Assembly (NCBI GenBank): GCA_029204225.1
Contig: CM055094.1
Span: 27,512,107 to 27,576,106 of the forward strand
Origin: Diphasiastrum complanatum
Taxonomy: Eukaryota; Streptophyta; Lycopodiopsida; Lycopodiales; Lycopodiaceae
DNA: 64,000 nt
Direction of reading: 5' to 3'
How positions within the stretch are numbered: the first letter of the stretch is position 1; each line of letters begins with the position of its first letter. A program made the position numbers and the translations under genes. Below, piece by piece: positions 36,901 to 48,900 of the stretch. The notes under the pieces are model-generated. The model made no database searches, was not told the origin of the DNA, and saw only the letters and a list, made by a program, of their open reading frames with translations.

Positions 36901-39900
36901 TGTCATCAGGTCTTCCATCCTGTCCATAGGCCCACAGCATGTCGTCACAGTGGTGACGGACAATGCCACGAACTGCATTCAGATGGGTGTACTGCTAGAG
37001 GCCGAGTTCCCTCACATTGTTCATACCCCCTGTGCTGCGCACGTGTAATAGATCCTAACACCACAGTAGGGCAAACACTAACTGATCCACCCAACCTTGC
37101 CTACTCCCTGGTATAGAGTAAGCCCCTCCTAGCCCAGTGTGAGGACTGGTAGCATGCTACTGCCAAGTGTCGGCCACGTGGCACTGACGTGGCCGATTGC
37201 ACGTCGGGACCCAACTGGGGGCCCTATCCTGCTGACAGGGTCCCTAGGCTGTGTTAGGCCCACCATGGCTATGGACCGTGCTGGGGCACACTACTCACAC
37301 TGTCTTGCCTTGTTGGTCATGTACGCTGGACACGACCCTGACTGTGGTATCTGACCTATCTGTGTTCTCTAGGGTTCGGCACTGGTTACGAGCTCGTAAC
37401 ACTCCCTCCCCCTTAGGAACCGTCTTGGTCCTAGACAAAGTCTGGAAAAATCTTGCGAAGGACGCTGCCTCTTTCCCAAGTGGCATTCTCAACAGGCCGA
37501 TCATTCCACTTAACCAGATATTCTCGGTATAGAGTATGACGAGTCTGCGTCTCTCTACTATCAAGAATCTCCTCTGGTTTATGTGGAGGTTGTTGAGGAT
37601 CCAATGGGAGAACTAGAACACTGTCCCCTACCAGATTGTCTGATCTGGTTAAGGCTTTTCGTAACTGACTTACATGAAAGACTGGAAAAACCTTACTGCT
37701 GTGTGGGAGTTCTAGTTCATAGGTGACCTCGCCTAGTCTCCTACTGATGGTAAAGGGACCACAATACCTTGGAGACAACTTAGCACACACTCCTGATTTG
37801 AGGGTTTTAGAGTCAATTGGGACTCTCAAGTAGACTTTCTCACCAGTGGAGAACTGCACATCCCGTCTGTGTGGATCTGCATAATGCCTGGCTCGATCCT
37901 GGGATTGTCTAATGCTACGCTTAGCTTATTCTATCATCTGGTTTAGGTCTTCTAAAAAGTTTCTGGCTGCTTCAACTTTTTCTTGTTTAAACCCTACAGC
38001 TGTGGGTGAGCGTGGCTGAAAACCGTATATCAGCATAAATGGGCTGTATCCCGTAGCTGAATGTTTGGTACTGTTGTAAGCAAACTCTAATATCGAGAGA
38101 TACTCCTCCCAATTAGTCTGCTTCTTGGTGACGTATGCACGAAGCATATCCTCCAGCACTTGATTTACCCTTTCTGTTTGACCGTCCGTCTGTGGATGGT
38201 CGGTGGTACTCATATTAAGTTTAGTATGGAGATGATGGAATACTGCCCTCCAAAAATTTCCAGTAAACTTACTGTCCCGGTCGCTGACTATGCCGAAAGG
38301 TAGACCGTACAATTTAAATAGCCCGTCTACAAACAACCTCGCTAACTCTGGAGCTCTAACGGTTGTTTTGGTCGGAATAAAATGAGCCATTTTGGTCAGA
38401 CGGTCAACTGTGACCCATATAGCGTCATTACCCTTTTGGGTTTTAGGCAGGCCTACTATAAAATCCATGGTAATACTCTCCCATTTACCAGCTGGTATTT
38501 CTAAGGGATGCAACAACCCTCCTGCCTTTCAACGCTCTGCTTTATTTACTTGACATTTCTGGCAACTGGTTACATACTGGTGGACGTCCTTTTTCATACT
38601 AGGCCAGAAAAATTGCCTACGAAGAAGCTCATAGGTCTTCTGTATGCCTGGGTGTCCCGCGCTAGGATTGTCATGACATTCATATAGGACCTGCTGCCTA
38701 TAATCCTCTGAATTGGGGACACATACTCTATCTCTATAGAGCAAGTACTCATCCTGAATGGAATACTGTTTCCATTTGAATCCTTGAGTCAACTGACCCT
38801 CAACCACTGGGGTTTGCTTGGGTAATACAGGCTCAGAATCCTCAACGTCATCTGACGACGTATACTCGGACTCATCAACATCCTCAACGGAAGCTGCCGT
38901 ATTCTTGGATGAACTGGCACCAGCCCCGGGAACTGGTTCTGGAGTCTGTAACTGTCTGTTCTGGAGTGAGTTCCAGATAATAGAGAAGAATGCATTATGC
39001 TGGCATTTCCCTCTCAAGGACTCGAGTAACTCATTACGAATCTGAGTAAAACTCAGCTCGTTTATCATAGGCATTCTGCTAAGGGCATCTGCTACTGTAT
39101 TGAATTTTCCACGCCTATATCTGATAGACATGTCAAACTCTTGCATCAACTCTGCCCAACGAGCTTTCCGACCTCTAAGCTCAGGTTGATTGCAAAGGTA
39201 TCTGAGACTCTCATGGTCTGTCAGGACCTCAAAGTTGGCACCATACAAATAATGCCTCCAAGTCTTAAGGGCATGGACTATAGAAAAGAGTTCCTTTTCA
39301 TAGGCACTGTACCTAGTCTGAGCTGGCTCGAGTTTTTTACTCTCGAACGCAACTGGTCGTCCACCCTGAGTTAGCACAGCCCTACTGCAAAGTCGCTAGC
39401 ATCTGTTTCGACCACAAATGGCTGATTGGGGTCGACGACTTTTAAAACTGGTGCTGTAGCTAAGGTTGTTTTGAGAGCATCAAAGCTCTGCTTTTGTGCG
39501 GACTCCCAAATGAACTCCTTTCCCTTCCCCTTAAGAAGATTTGTCATAGGAACTGCTATCTGAGCATATTCCTTGACAAATCGTCGGTAATATCCCGCCA
39601 AACCAAGAAAGATCTGAAGTTCCAAAATATTTTGAGGTCTCAGCCAACTGAGTATGGCTTTAACCTTATTTGGGTCCATCTTGATCCCATCTGAAGAGAT
39701 AATGTGACCCAAATATGCTACTTCTTCAACGAAGAATTCACACTTGGATTGTTTAGCATAAAGCTTATGCTTTCTGAGCAGTCGAAACACCTTTTTGAGG
39801 TGTTTTAGATGCTCCTTCCTCGTTTTGCTGTAGACGAGGATGTCATCTAAAAATACGACTACAAACTTACCCAAGTATGGTCTGAGGACACTGTTCATCA

Positions 39901-42900
39901 AGGTCATAAAGGTAGCTGGAGCATTTGTGAGCCCAAATGGCATCACCTTAAACTCATAATGACCGTGACGAGTCCTAAAAGCTGTTTTCGAGACATCTTC
40001 CGATTTTATACGGACTTGATGATATCCCGATCTGAGGTCTATTTTGCTGAAAAACTTAGCCCCGTCGAGTTGATCAAACAACTCGTCTGCCCTGAGGCAT
40101 AGGGTACTTTATTCTTAATTGTGACTTATTGAGGGCTCTGTAATCTACGCAAAGACGCATAGACCCCTCCTTCTTTTTCACCAATAGGACTGGTGAGGCC
40201 CATGGTGAACTACTGGTCTGAATTTGGCCTTTCCCAAGATAGTCTGTTAACTGCCTAGTTATTTCTTCATCCTCTGTTCGGCTGACCCGATACGGAGGTT
40301 TAGAAACAGGTGCTGTACCTGGTACTAGGTTTATTACATGATCTACCTCTCTGCTAGGTGGTAAACCATGTGGCAAATCTTCAGGAAAAACATCTTTAAA
40401 TTTAGACAATAAAGTTTCTAATTTACTGATTTTTTGCTGAATAGAACTAGAAATAGAAACTTCAGGAATAAACTGAAAGTCACATAAGAATACCTGATGG
40501 TCTTCGTCTCCGATTAGCTGACAGAGTTCTGAACTGCAGACCATAGGGCTGTTGGGAACATCATGCTCCCCATGCAACTGGATCTCTCGGCCTTTATGCT
40601 GAAAGCTGAGGGTGTTCTCCTGATAGTTTCTGTGGAGGGAAGGTCCTAAACTGTAGAGCTAATCTCTCCCGAGAACAATGTCTGTTCGATCCAGGTGCAT
40701 TATCTGAAAGTTTATTTCATCTTGGTACCCCTGAATACCAAGATTTAACTTACTTACCATAGTTTCCCATATTTTTTTATCTTCACCCTTAGCTAATGAA
40801 ACTATGTACCTATGCTGACTAGGTACTTCTGGTAGTTTAAGCTTTTTAACCAGGGTGTGGTTGATGAAATTATGGGTTGCCCCATCATCAACCATGACTC
40901 TTACTGACTGGTTACCAACTTTCCCATGCATACGTACTAGGTCATGCGGCCCAAAGCTGAAGGGTCTCGCTAGCATTGCAGAGGTCAGCTGGCAACAGTG
41001 TTCATGATCTTCATGATACACTTTGATCTCGGAAGCTGCAGAGTCACTGGGGAAACATACAGTCTGAACAAGATGAACTTGTTTTTTATCTTTTTTATCT
41101 TTTTTAGTGAAAGGCCCCTTGGGACACTGTTTGACTGTGTGTCCCTTGCCCATACACACAAAGCACAAACGTTCTTGTTTGGCTTTCTCAAAATCATCTG
41201 GTTTTAAGGGCTGTATGAGTGAAGGGCGTTTCTGAGGAGCTTCACCTTTAAATTTATCTTCTTTCTTTCTTTTTAAAAATTTCTTTTTAAATTGAAAGTC
41301 TTTCTGAGAAGGCTGCTCAGAAAGTGGCTGTTGTCTCGCCCTCTTCCTACCCACTGAATCATCATAGATTTGAGCATATCTGAGAGCTTGCTCAAGGGTA
41401 GTAGGCGAGTTTCTCTGGACCTCTACTTTATATTCATCTTTGAGGCCACGGACAAATCCCCTGATTTTCTGATAGTCATCCATATTTTTAATCTTTAAAA
41501 TTGCTTCTCGATACTGCAAGATATATTGGATGAGGGACTTGTCCATTACTGTTCTTTCCCAGGCTTCCCAGGCTCTATCAAGTTCATTCTCTGGTAGAAA
41601 TTCTCTTAGGAAAGCTTCTTCAAAAGCTTTCCATGACCGGGGAGTCTGCCCAGTCTCCTGGAGATTTAACCACCACTTATAGGCCATAGGCCCTAAGGAA
41701 AGACTGGCCTCAATAGCTTGCAAATGGTCAGGGGTCTGTTTAAGAGCATGAATGTTCTTCCATTTGCTGAGGAAGGTTTGTAGAATATCTGCATTTTTAT
41801 CCTTCTCTTTCCCATTAAAAGTAGGAGGTTTTAAGTCTTTAAAAACACTAGGGTGAGACCGTAAAGTCTCACCCGAAACTGATGGAAGTGGAGAAGGAGA
41901 TAACTGAGAAGTGGAGGGAAGGCTTCCTTTCGCGGAACTCAAAATCAAGTTTTTGAGTTCAGCGAACGAGTCGTCCACACTGGACTTGAAATTGGCTAAT
42001 GCCACTTCAGTTACCAATTGGAGGAATTGCTCCTTGGTAACCAGTTCATCGAGTTCTTCGGCGAACTGTTCCTGTTCCTCTACTTCCATAGGTTCCTTCC
42101 CTTTTCTGTAAGCCAAGGCTTCTGTTTCAAGTTCGTCGAAGCCTCTCTCCAGGGGTTGATCAGGTCCCTGAGGAGTGGTCATCTTTAGAACTGAAAGAGA
42201 ACTACCTTAACTTCTGAAGGAAAAAAAAGTCTAAAAGACTAATTTACAACTGTACAAGGGAAAGGAAAGATGACTTAACTGTTTCTGAGGACTGTACTTC
42301 CACAGAGAGGATCAAGAAAAGCCCTTTTAGCTCTTCCTCCACTGCTTTCAGATCTGCTGTCCGGAAAAATCAGAGATCAGGGTACCAAGAAAAAGAAACA
42401 AACTTCTGATTGTCTTGACCCCTTCCCTCGCTGTCTGATTAAGGCTGTTTCTGCTCCAGAATTTTCGAATTTGACACTACCAATCAAATTGAATATCCAA
42501 GATTTTACATAGGAGACTGGTCGCTGATCTGTCCTCTGTCTGATCACCAAAGTTGGAGCAAAAACTTCTAAAAATCGGGGAGCAAACTACAGTTTAACTC
42601 CTGCCTGTCCAGCGCTGAATCTGCCTCAAAATTTCTGCCCTGAAACTACTTCAAAATCCGGAAACTTCACTCCGAAATCGAAGCTCAACCCTGATTTGGC
42701 AGCGCTGGACCTGTCCTCAGATCTGTCCCCATAATCCGCTCAGAAATCTGGATAAAAACATTCAAAAATCAGGGATGCAAGCTGATCTGTCAGCGCTAGA
42801 ACTGTACAAGGAAATTGCCTCTAACAACTGTAAATTCCCAGCAAATTTCAAGGATTTTAAAGCTGTTCCCACAACGATTTTCCTCCTCAATTCTTTCCTG

Positions 42901-45900
42901 AGAATCTCCAAGATCTTTCCTATCTTCTGATAGCTTTCTCTGCTGCTGCTCCTGAACTCCCTAGGATGGAGATGGCTCTGATACCAGTGTAATAGATCCT
43001 AACACCACAGTAGGGCAAACACTAACTGATCCACCCAACCTTGCCTACTCCCTGGTATAGAGTAAGCCCCTCCTAGCCCAGTGTGAGGACTGGTAGTATG
43101 CTACTGCCAAGTGTCGGCCACGTGGCACTGACGTGGCTGACTGCACGTCGGGACCCAACTGGGGGCCCTATCCTGCTGACAGGGTCCCTAGGCTGTGTTA
43201 GGCCCGCCATGGCTATGGACCGTGCTGGGGCACACTACTCACACTGTCTTGCCCTGTTGGTCATGTACGTTGGACACGACCCTGACTATGGTATTTGACC
43301 TATCTGTGTTCTCTAGGGTTCGGCACTGGTTACGAGCTCGTAACAGCACGGCATAGACCTTTTGATGGGGGACATAGGTGCACTTCCCTGGGTTAGAACC
43401 ATCGTCCGTGAGGCCCTCTTCCTGGTGACTTTTGTCACCAGAAAGAGGCGTGTTCTTGCCATGTTCCGGGTGTTCAGCCATCTAGACCTCCGTAAGCCAC
43501 CCCCACACGCTTTGCATTCGACTTGGTGGTCATCGACCGTCTGATCAGGTGTAGGGCGCAGCTTCTACAGATGGTTTGGTGTGCCAGTACATTTCCGCGC
43601 ACTGAGGATGGGGAGCACTTTTCTTCCACGGTGAGGGGAGACCAGTTCTGGAGGGATGCACAGACATTGTCAGGACTGCTTCGACCACTTTACATTGTGC
43701 TCCGCATGGCTGATAGCGAGGGGTCGACACTTGGACTGGTATATGAGCTCATGGACCGGATTGGACAATTCCTGCAGCTGCCCATCTTGCAGCCAGAGAG
43801 GTAAGCGGTTGTTTTTCTGTCAATGTTAAGTTTTTTCGTACTGCCCTACACCACATGCCTCTCACCTGCAGGATGACCGAGCTGAAGTCCATCTGGGAGA
43901 CGCGGTGGAACTACTTCCACAGGAGTATCCACAACGTTGCACACATACTGCATCCCCTCTTCCTCTCTCCGACACAGATCGCAGACAGGGAGCTCGAGGC
44001 CGATTGGCTTCTGTACATTCACAGAGTGGGTCCACACATTGGTTTGGATCCTATCAGGCTCATGGAGGAGCTCGCTGCATTTCGTTTTGGCATGGGCACA
44101 TTTGGCCACCCGGCTGCTCAGGATCCAGAGAGGAGGCAGCTACCCATTACCTGGTGGACCATGTTCGGTAGCACATACCCATCTATACAGCGTCTTGCAC
44201 TGCGTGTCCTTTCTCAGGTATGCATCTCATTTTATCTTCCATTGTTGTGTTTTGTTGAAGACAATGTGCTGAAGTATGTCAATGCACGCACCACAGGACT
44301 GTGCTGCCTGAGCGTAATTGGAGCACATGGGCACTCATTCACACGAGGAGAAGAAACCGGTTGTCAGTGAGTCAGTTGGAGCGGTTGGTGTTCTGTAGCA
44401 CCAACGCACGTCTCGCCAGGAGACTTCCGACCATTACGAGCGCATTGCAGGTGATAAGCTAACCTTTCATAGCATGTTGGTTGACTCCTGGTATGTTGGT
44501 TTCATTTCTTGATAAAGTTGTTTCTCTGACATGCCAATTTTAAACCTTGCAGACGAAGATATGTGATTTGGAGCGCCAGGTTGACTTGCCTACGGACAAC
44601 ACCCATCCCATGCCTGCAGATGACTTGGGCACACAGTTGATGGCAGAGAGAGAGAGAGGGAGCTTGCCGAGATGAGAGAGAGAGAGAGCTTGGGCTTGAG
44701 CACAAAGAGCCTCCATTGTATGAGGCAGATGATCCAGTGTCAGAGGATGATCAGGATGAGGATGAGCCCATTGGGGTTATGTTCGCCAGATCAGAGCGGG
44801 ATGAGGCATATGATACAGGTGTTGGGCACACGCCTAGAGCAGGGGTCACAGGTGCATCACGTGGTAGAGGTGGGACACATGCCACAGATTATACCGGGAG
44901 ACGGGTAGGGCACATAGGGGGGGCCAGTGGCATACCTTCTTATGTTGATATGATAGAGGAGGCTCTTGATAGGGGGCAGAGTGATTTGGGTTTACTTTCC
45001 GCAGCTGCTTGGATGCGTGCATCATAGAGCCATAGGCATTTCTATGACAGCACACCAGAGGAGTCACCAGATGACTTTGATTGTACCGATTGGGAGGCCA
45101 TGCAGGGTCCGCATGGTGGACAGGATGAGGCACGGGATGATCCAGAGGATGGTGCTCATCATGAGTCCCAGAGCCCAGAGCATTTGTATTCGGATTAGCC
45201 CAGACGTTGTACCTCCTAGGCCGCGTGCACCTTGGCCGATAGTGCTCACTGGCTCTCTCACTGTCTCATGAGTGCCTATTTAACCCCACAGCCTGTTTCC
45301 CAATTTGCTTTTGTTGATGATCCCATGTGCTACTGTACCTGCCCCATGTATTGCTCCCCCACATGCTGCAGTCCGATTGGGTCCATAGTCTGCTCCTCCA
45401 CAGTGCGCATGTGACGGTGTACCTGTCCGGATGTATTGCTCCCTCACATGCTGCACTTCGATTGGGTCCATGGTCTGCTCCTCCACAGTGCCCATGTGCT
45501 ACTGTACCTGCCCCATGTATTGCTCCCCCACATGCTGCACTCCGATTGGGTCCATGGTCTGCTCCTCCACAGTGCCCATGTGCTACTGTACCTGCCCCAT
45601 GTGTTGATCCCCCACATGCTGCACTCCGATTGGGTCCATGGTCTGCTCCTCCACAGTGCCCATGTGCTACTGTACCTGCCCCATGTATTGCTCCCCCACA
45701 TGCTGCACTCCGATTGGGTCCGTGGTCTGCTCCCCCACAGTGCCCATGTGACGGTGTACCTGTCCGGATTTGCTGCCCCCCCACATGTTGCACTCCCATT
45801 GACCACCAGGTCTGCTCTCCCACAGTGCCCCCAGTACAGTCCCCCTGTACAGTAACATCTTTTTTCTAAACCGTATCCCTTTTTTTTCCTGAATTTTTTA

Positions 45901-48900
45901 CCTACTTTTAGCCTGTTAAAAGGGTTTTTTTTTTTCTAAAAAAAATAATAAAAAATATTATTTTTGTGGTGCCGCCCTGGTACCGTTGGTCTGAGGGCGG
46001 CACCATAACCGCGGTACCACCATTATGGTACCGCGGTACCATAATGGCGGTACCACGTGCCACTATGTCGAGAATATATTCGGATATTGTTTAGGTACCA
46101 AGATAACTCCAACAAATGATAGGGAGTTGAGAGAGTATTTGAAGCAGAGAAGAAAAGCTCATCATATCATTAACCTATCAACTAAAAAGTTCCCAACTTT
46201 GGTTTTGTGGTGTTTAAGCTTTCCTTCTATCAGTAGTTGATGCTTCCATAGCTAGTTTCCTTCAAGCTTTCACTTCTTGTGTTTGGTATTGAGGTTAAGA
46301 TACTTCATAGATAGACCTGTATGTTCATCACAAATTTTGTGAGGGATTTGTCTTTGGAAAACATCATTGGCAAAAATTTCCATCTAATACAACTAGAGCA
46401 AGAAATGTTCTAGAACTTGTTCATATAGATTCGTGTGATCCTATGAAAACATAGTCTCATGGTAAAGCAAGTTATTTCATGGTATTTGTGGATGATTATT
46501 CTAGGAAGATATGGGTATTTCTTCTCAAGAATAAGAGTGAGGCATTTTAAAGCTTTACATGGTTTAAGGCACAGGTGAAAAAAGAAACAAGGAGGCAGAT
46601 CAAGATACTCCTCTCAGATAAAGGGGGAGAGTTTCTTTCTATCATTTTTCAAATGTTTTGTAAGGTCAATGGTATAAAAAGACAGTTTGCAAGTACGGCA
46701 ATGCCTCAACAAATGGACTTGCAGAAAGAAGAAATTGTTCTATTGTGGAAACTATCAGGAGCATACTTAAAAGTAAGAATCTTCCAAGTTCATTTTGGGG
46801 TGAAGCAGTTCAAACAACGGTTTATCTTTTGAATAGAAGTTCTACAGACTCTAGAAGAAGCTTATTAGGCAGGAAACCTAATGTAGTTTGGGAGTATTGC
46901 ATATGCTCATATACCTAAGGACATGAGAAGCAAGATGGATTCAAAGGCAACAAAGGATTTGATGCTTGGATATGATGATCAGGAAAAGGGGTACATGCTT
47001 TATGACATTGTAGGAAAGAAGTTAATCATAAGCAGGGTTATTTTTTATGAGATAGGGTCTCATAAGATACAAAAAGATCTTGTGAGGAGCAAGATTTTTT
47101 AGGGACAACCCCTTGGGTCCCACACCTAACTTGAAACCGGAAGTTGGACTGAGCGCATGTATGGAATCAAATTGCTTGACTGATGCTCATGATATCTGAT
47201 CTACATAACCTTTTCTCAAATCCAAGCTGATCCAAATGATCCTAGTCAGTGCATCAGCAATAGATACGATGCATAGGGCGTTCCGGGTCTAGATTTCCAC
47301 AGCTCTGACATTTTGCCCACAACTCCACATTTTGCCCACAGCTCCACAGCCCCACATAACACGGTCATGACAATGTTATGAGCACAGACACTAAACCCTA
47401 AATCAGTGAATCAATTTGTCAGTTTATCAGTGATTGTAGGCTCCTCCAGTAAATAACAAACTGGCTGTTAACCCTAAACCCTAATAATTGTTCTGACATG
47501 TCTTTGAACAGGTCAAACGTGATAGGGCCAAGTGATCTGTAACGTTGATAAACACAACTGTGGCTCTGGTAAGCTGCCAGAATATTAGAGGTCATGTAGA
47601 GACATCGGCATAGGCTCTGCTGCTGTCACTCATGTGAAACAGGGCCAAGTGCCCAAGGGAAATGACTGGTCTGTATGTTGATCTGATCTGTATGTTGTGA
47701 AGGGCAAAAGTATGGTTTCCATTCAATGCATGTCTGACCAGTGCATCAGCAATAGATATGATGCATAGGGAATTCTGGGTCTAGATATCCACAGCTCTGA
47801 CGATTTGCAAAAGGCCTCCACAGAACATGGTCGTGACAGTTTGATGAGCATAGGCCCCCATCCCTGTGAACGAGTGAATGAGTGAACCAGTGAATCAATG
47901 CATCATGAATCAGGGAATCCGCAATACCTAAGTAGGTATTGTCAGGGATTTGTGGGCTCCTACAGTACATAATTTTTTTTGGCAAAAAATACCATCAGAT
48001 CCCCCATCTGAAAACCTGTATTTTGAATACCATATTGCACAAAAAAAAAAAGGACGTTCCGGGCCAAACTCCCGGAACGTGTTTCGGGACGTGTTCTGGA
48101 ACGTCCAAAGCATCTATGATTTATATTTATATTTAGATGCACACACACCATAATTGCAATTAACATTCCAGAATGCAATCCAGGAAACCCATTAAGGTTT
48201 CTAGAAAAGCTGCTGTTTTTTCTTAATTTGTGATTTTGTTTTCTTTTTTTTGGTTTAAATTAGTTCCTAGGGTTTGTGATTTTTTTTGGGTTTGGGAGTG
48301 TGAAACAACCTTTTTTTGTTGTTGTTTTTGGGTTTCTACAAAAAAGCATTCCAGAACAGTATGTGCACACACACATATACATTTCAAAAAGGATATATAC
48401 TTTCAAATATAATGTCAGACTGCTACCTTGGATGTTCTTTGATGTTTAGTAAATAGATATATGAGATTCACTTTTTATGGACGGGTGAATGTTTTAACAA
48501 TCTCACATTCAAGGGTGCAATTGGGCCCAAGAATGCTTGATTGAAAGACAAGAAGGGCCTTGTTCAAGCGATAGCCTTAGCAAGGCTGCTAATTTTGAGG
48601 TAGAAACAATGTTTTATCAAAAAAAATGTATGCTTATTTGACAGTTCATCTTTGCATTTCATGCCCCTTTTAGAAAATATTCCGAGGGGATATTTAACGG
48701 GCAAGGCAACACATTTCACCATGCCTACAGATTGCACAAATCAATGAGCTTACCTCCTTCCATCAGGTCGAATGGTGTGGATTCTGCAGTGAAAGGGGAA
48801 CATTGCTCATTGACATTCCCATGTCTGGTTGTGCTCTCCTTCTCCACATGAGAAGAACCTAGTATGGGCCTTGAAGGCTCACTTGAAATGGCCTTCTCAA

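Larger units (their letters stand above)
37045..43345 (-). mobile_element. Full-length Ty3/gypsy chromovirus (copy 2)
   Basis: Two LTRs (37045-37401 and 42988-43345) flank a complete gag-pol on the minus strand. An exact 5-bp duplication, GCACG, is found at 37040-37044 and 43346-43350. The primer site (inverted TGGTATCAGAGCC) is at 42975-42987. The LTRs differ by about eight bases, all transitions by my reading, so the insertion is fairly young. A chromodomain at the end of the integrase marks it as a chromovirus. It lies inside the hAT transposase gene. Confidence 0.95.
35619..45198 (+). pseudogene. hAT transposase, intron-containing, frameshifted and split by gypsy
   Basis: This is a cut-and-paste transposase of the plant hAT type. 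The order is a BED-like zinc finger ([19 protein letters not shown]), a proline-rich linker, a DUF659-type core ([53 protein letters not shown]), an alpha-helical insert ([25 protein letters not shown]), and the hATC dimerisation region ([36 protein letters not shown]). Probable introns are 43801-43871, 44218-44296 and 44451-44552. Lesions are a frame change at the G7 run at 36865-36871, another near 43490, a shift in a GA tract near 44650-44690, and a TAG at 45025. The gypsy sits just after the CAAH motif. It is probably inactive. Confidence 0.85.
35326..46067 (+). mobile_element. hAT DNA transposon, complete ends, interrupted by a gypsy element
   Basis: The element is bounded by the exact 8-bp duplication TCGAGAAT (35318-35325 and 46068-46075). 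The left terminus is CATAGATCCAGCGGTACC and the inverted right terminus CATAGTGGCACGTGGTACC. The subterminal zones consist of GGTACCG/CGCGGATCC words on the left and GGTACC/CCATTATGG words on the right. Without the inserted gypsy (6.3 kb) it is about 4.4 kb long and contains one transposase gene and an 84-bp tandem array. Short shared termini, 8-bp duplication and transposase domains agree on the hAT superfamily. Confidence 0.88.

Noticed and set aside
35544-36929. 461-codon ORF as a separate host BED-finger gene
   Set aside because: It lies inside element ends with an 8-bp duplication and continues into DUF659 and hATC parts, so it is the hAT transposase.
45266-45869. Long ORFs on both strands with 28-residue repeats
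   Set aside because: They arise from the 84-bp tandem array, whose length is a multiple of three; no start context or homology.
47385-47495. AAACCCTAAA words suggesting interstitial telomere repeat
   Set aside because: Only isolated words, not an array; common in plant DNA.
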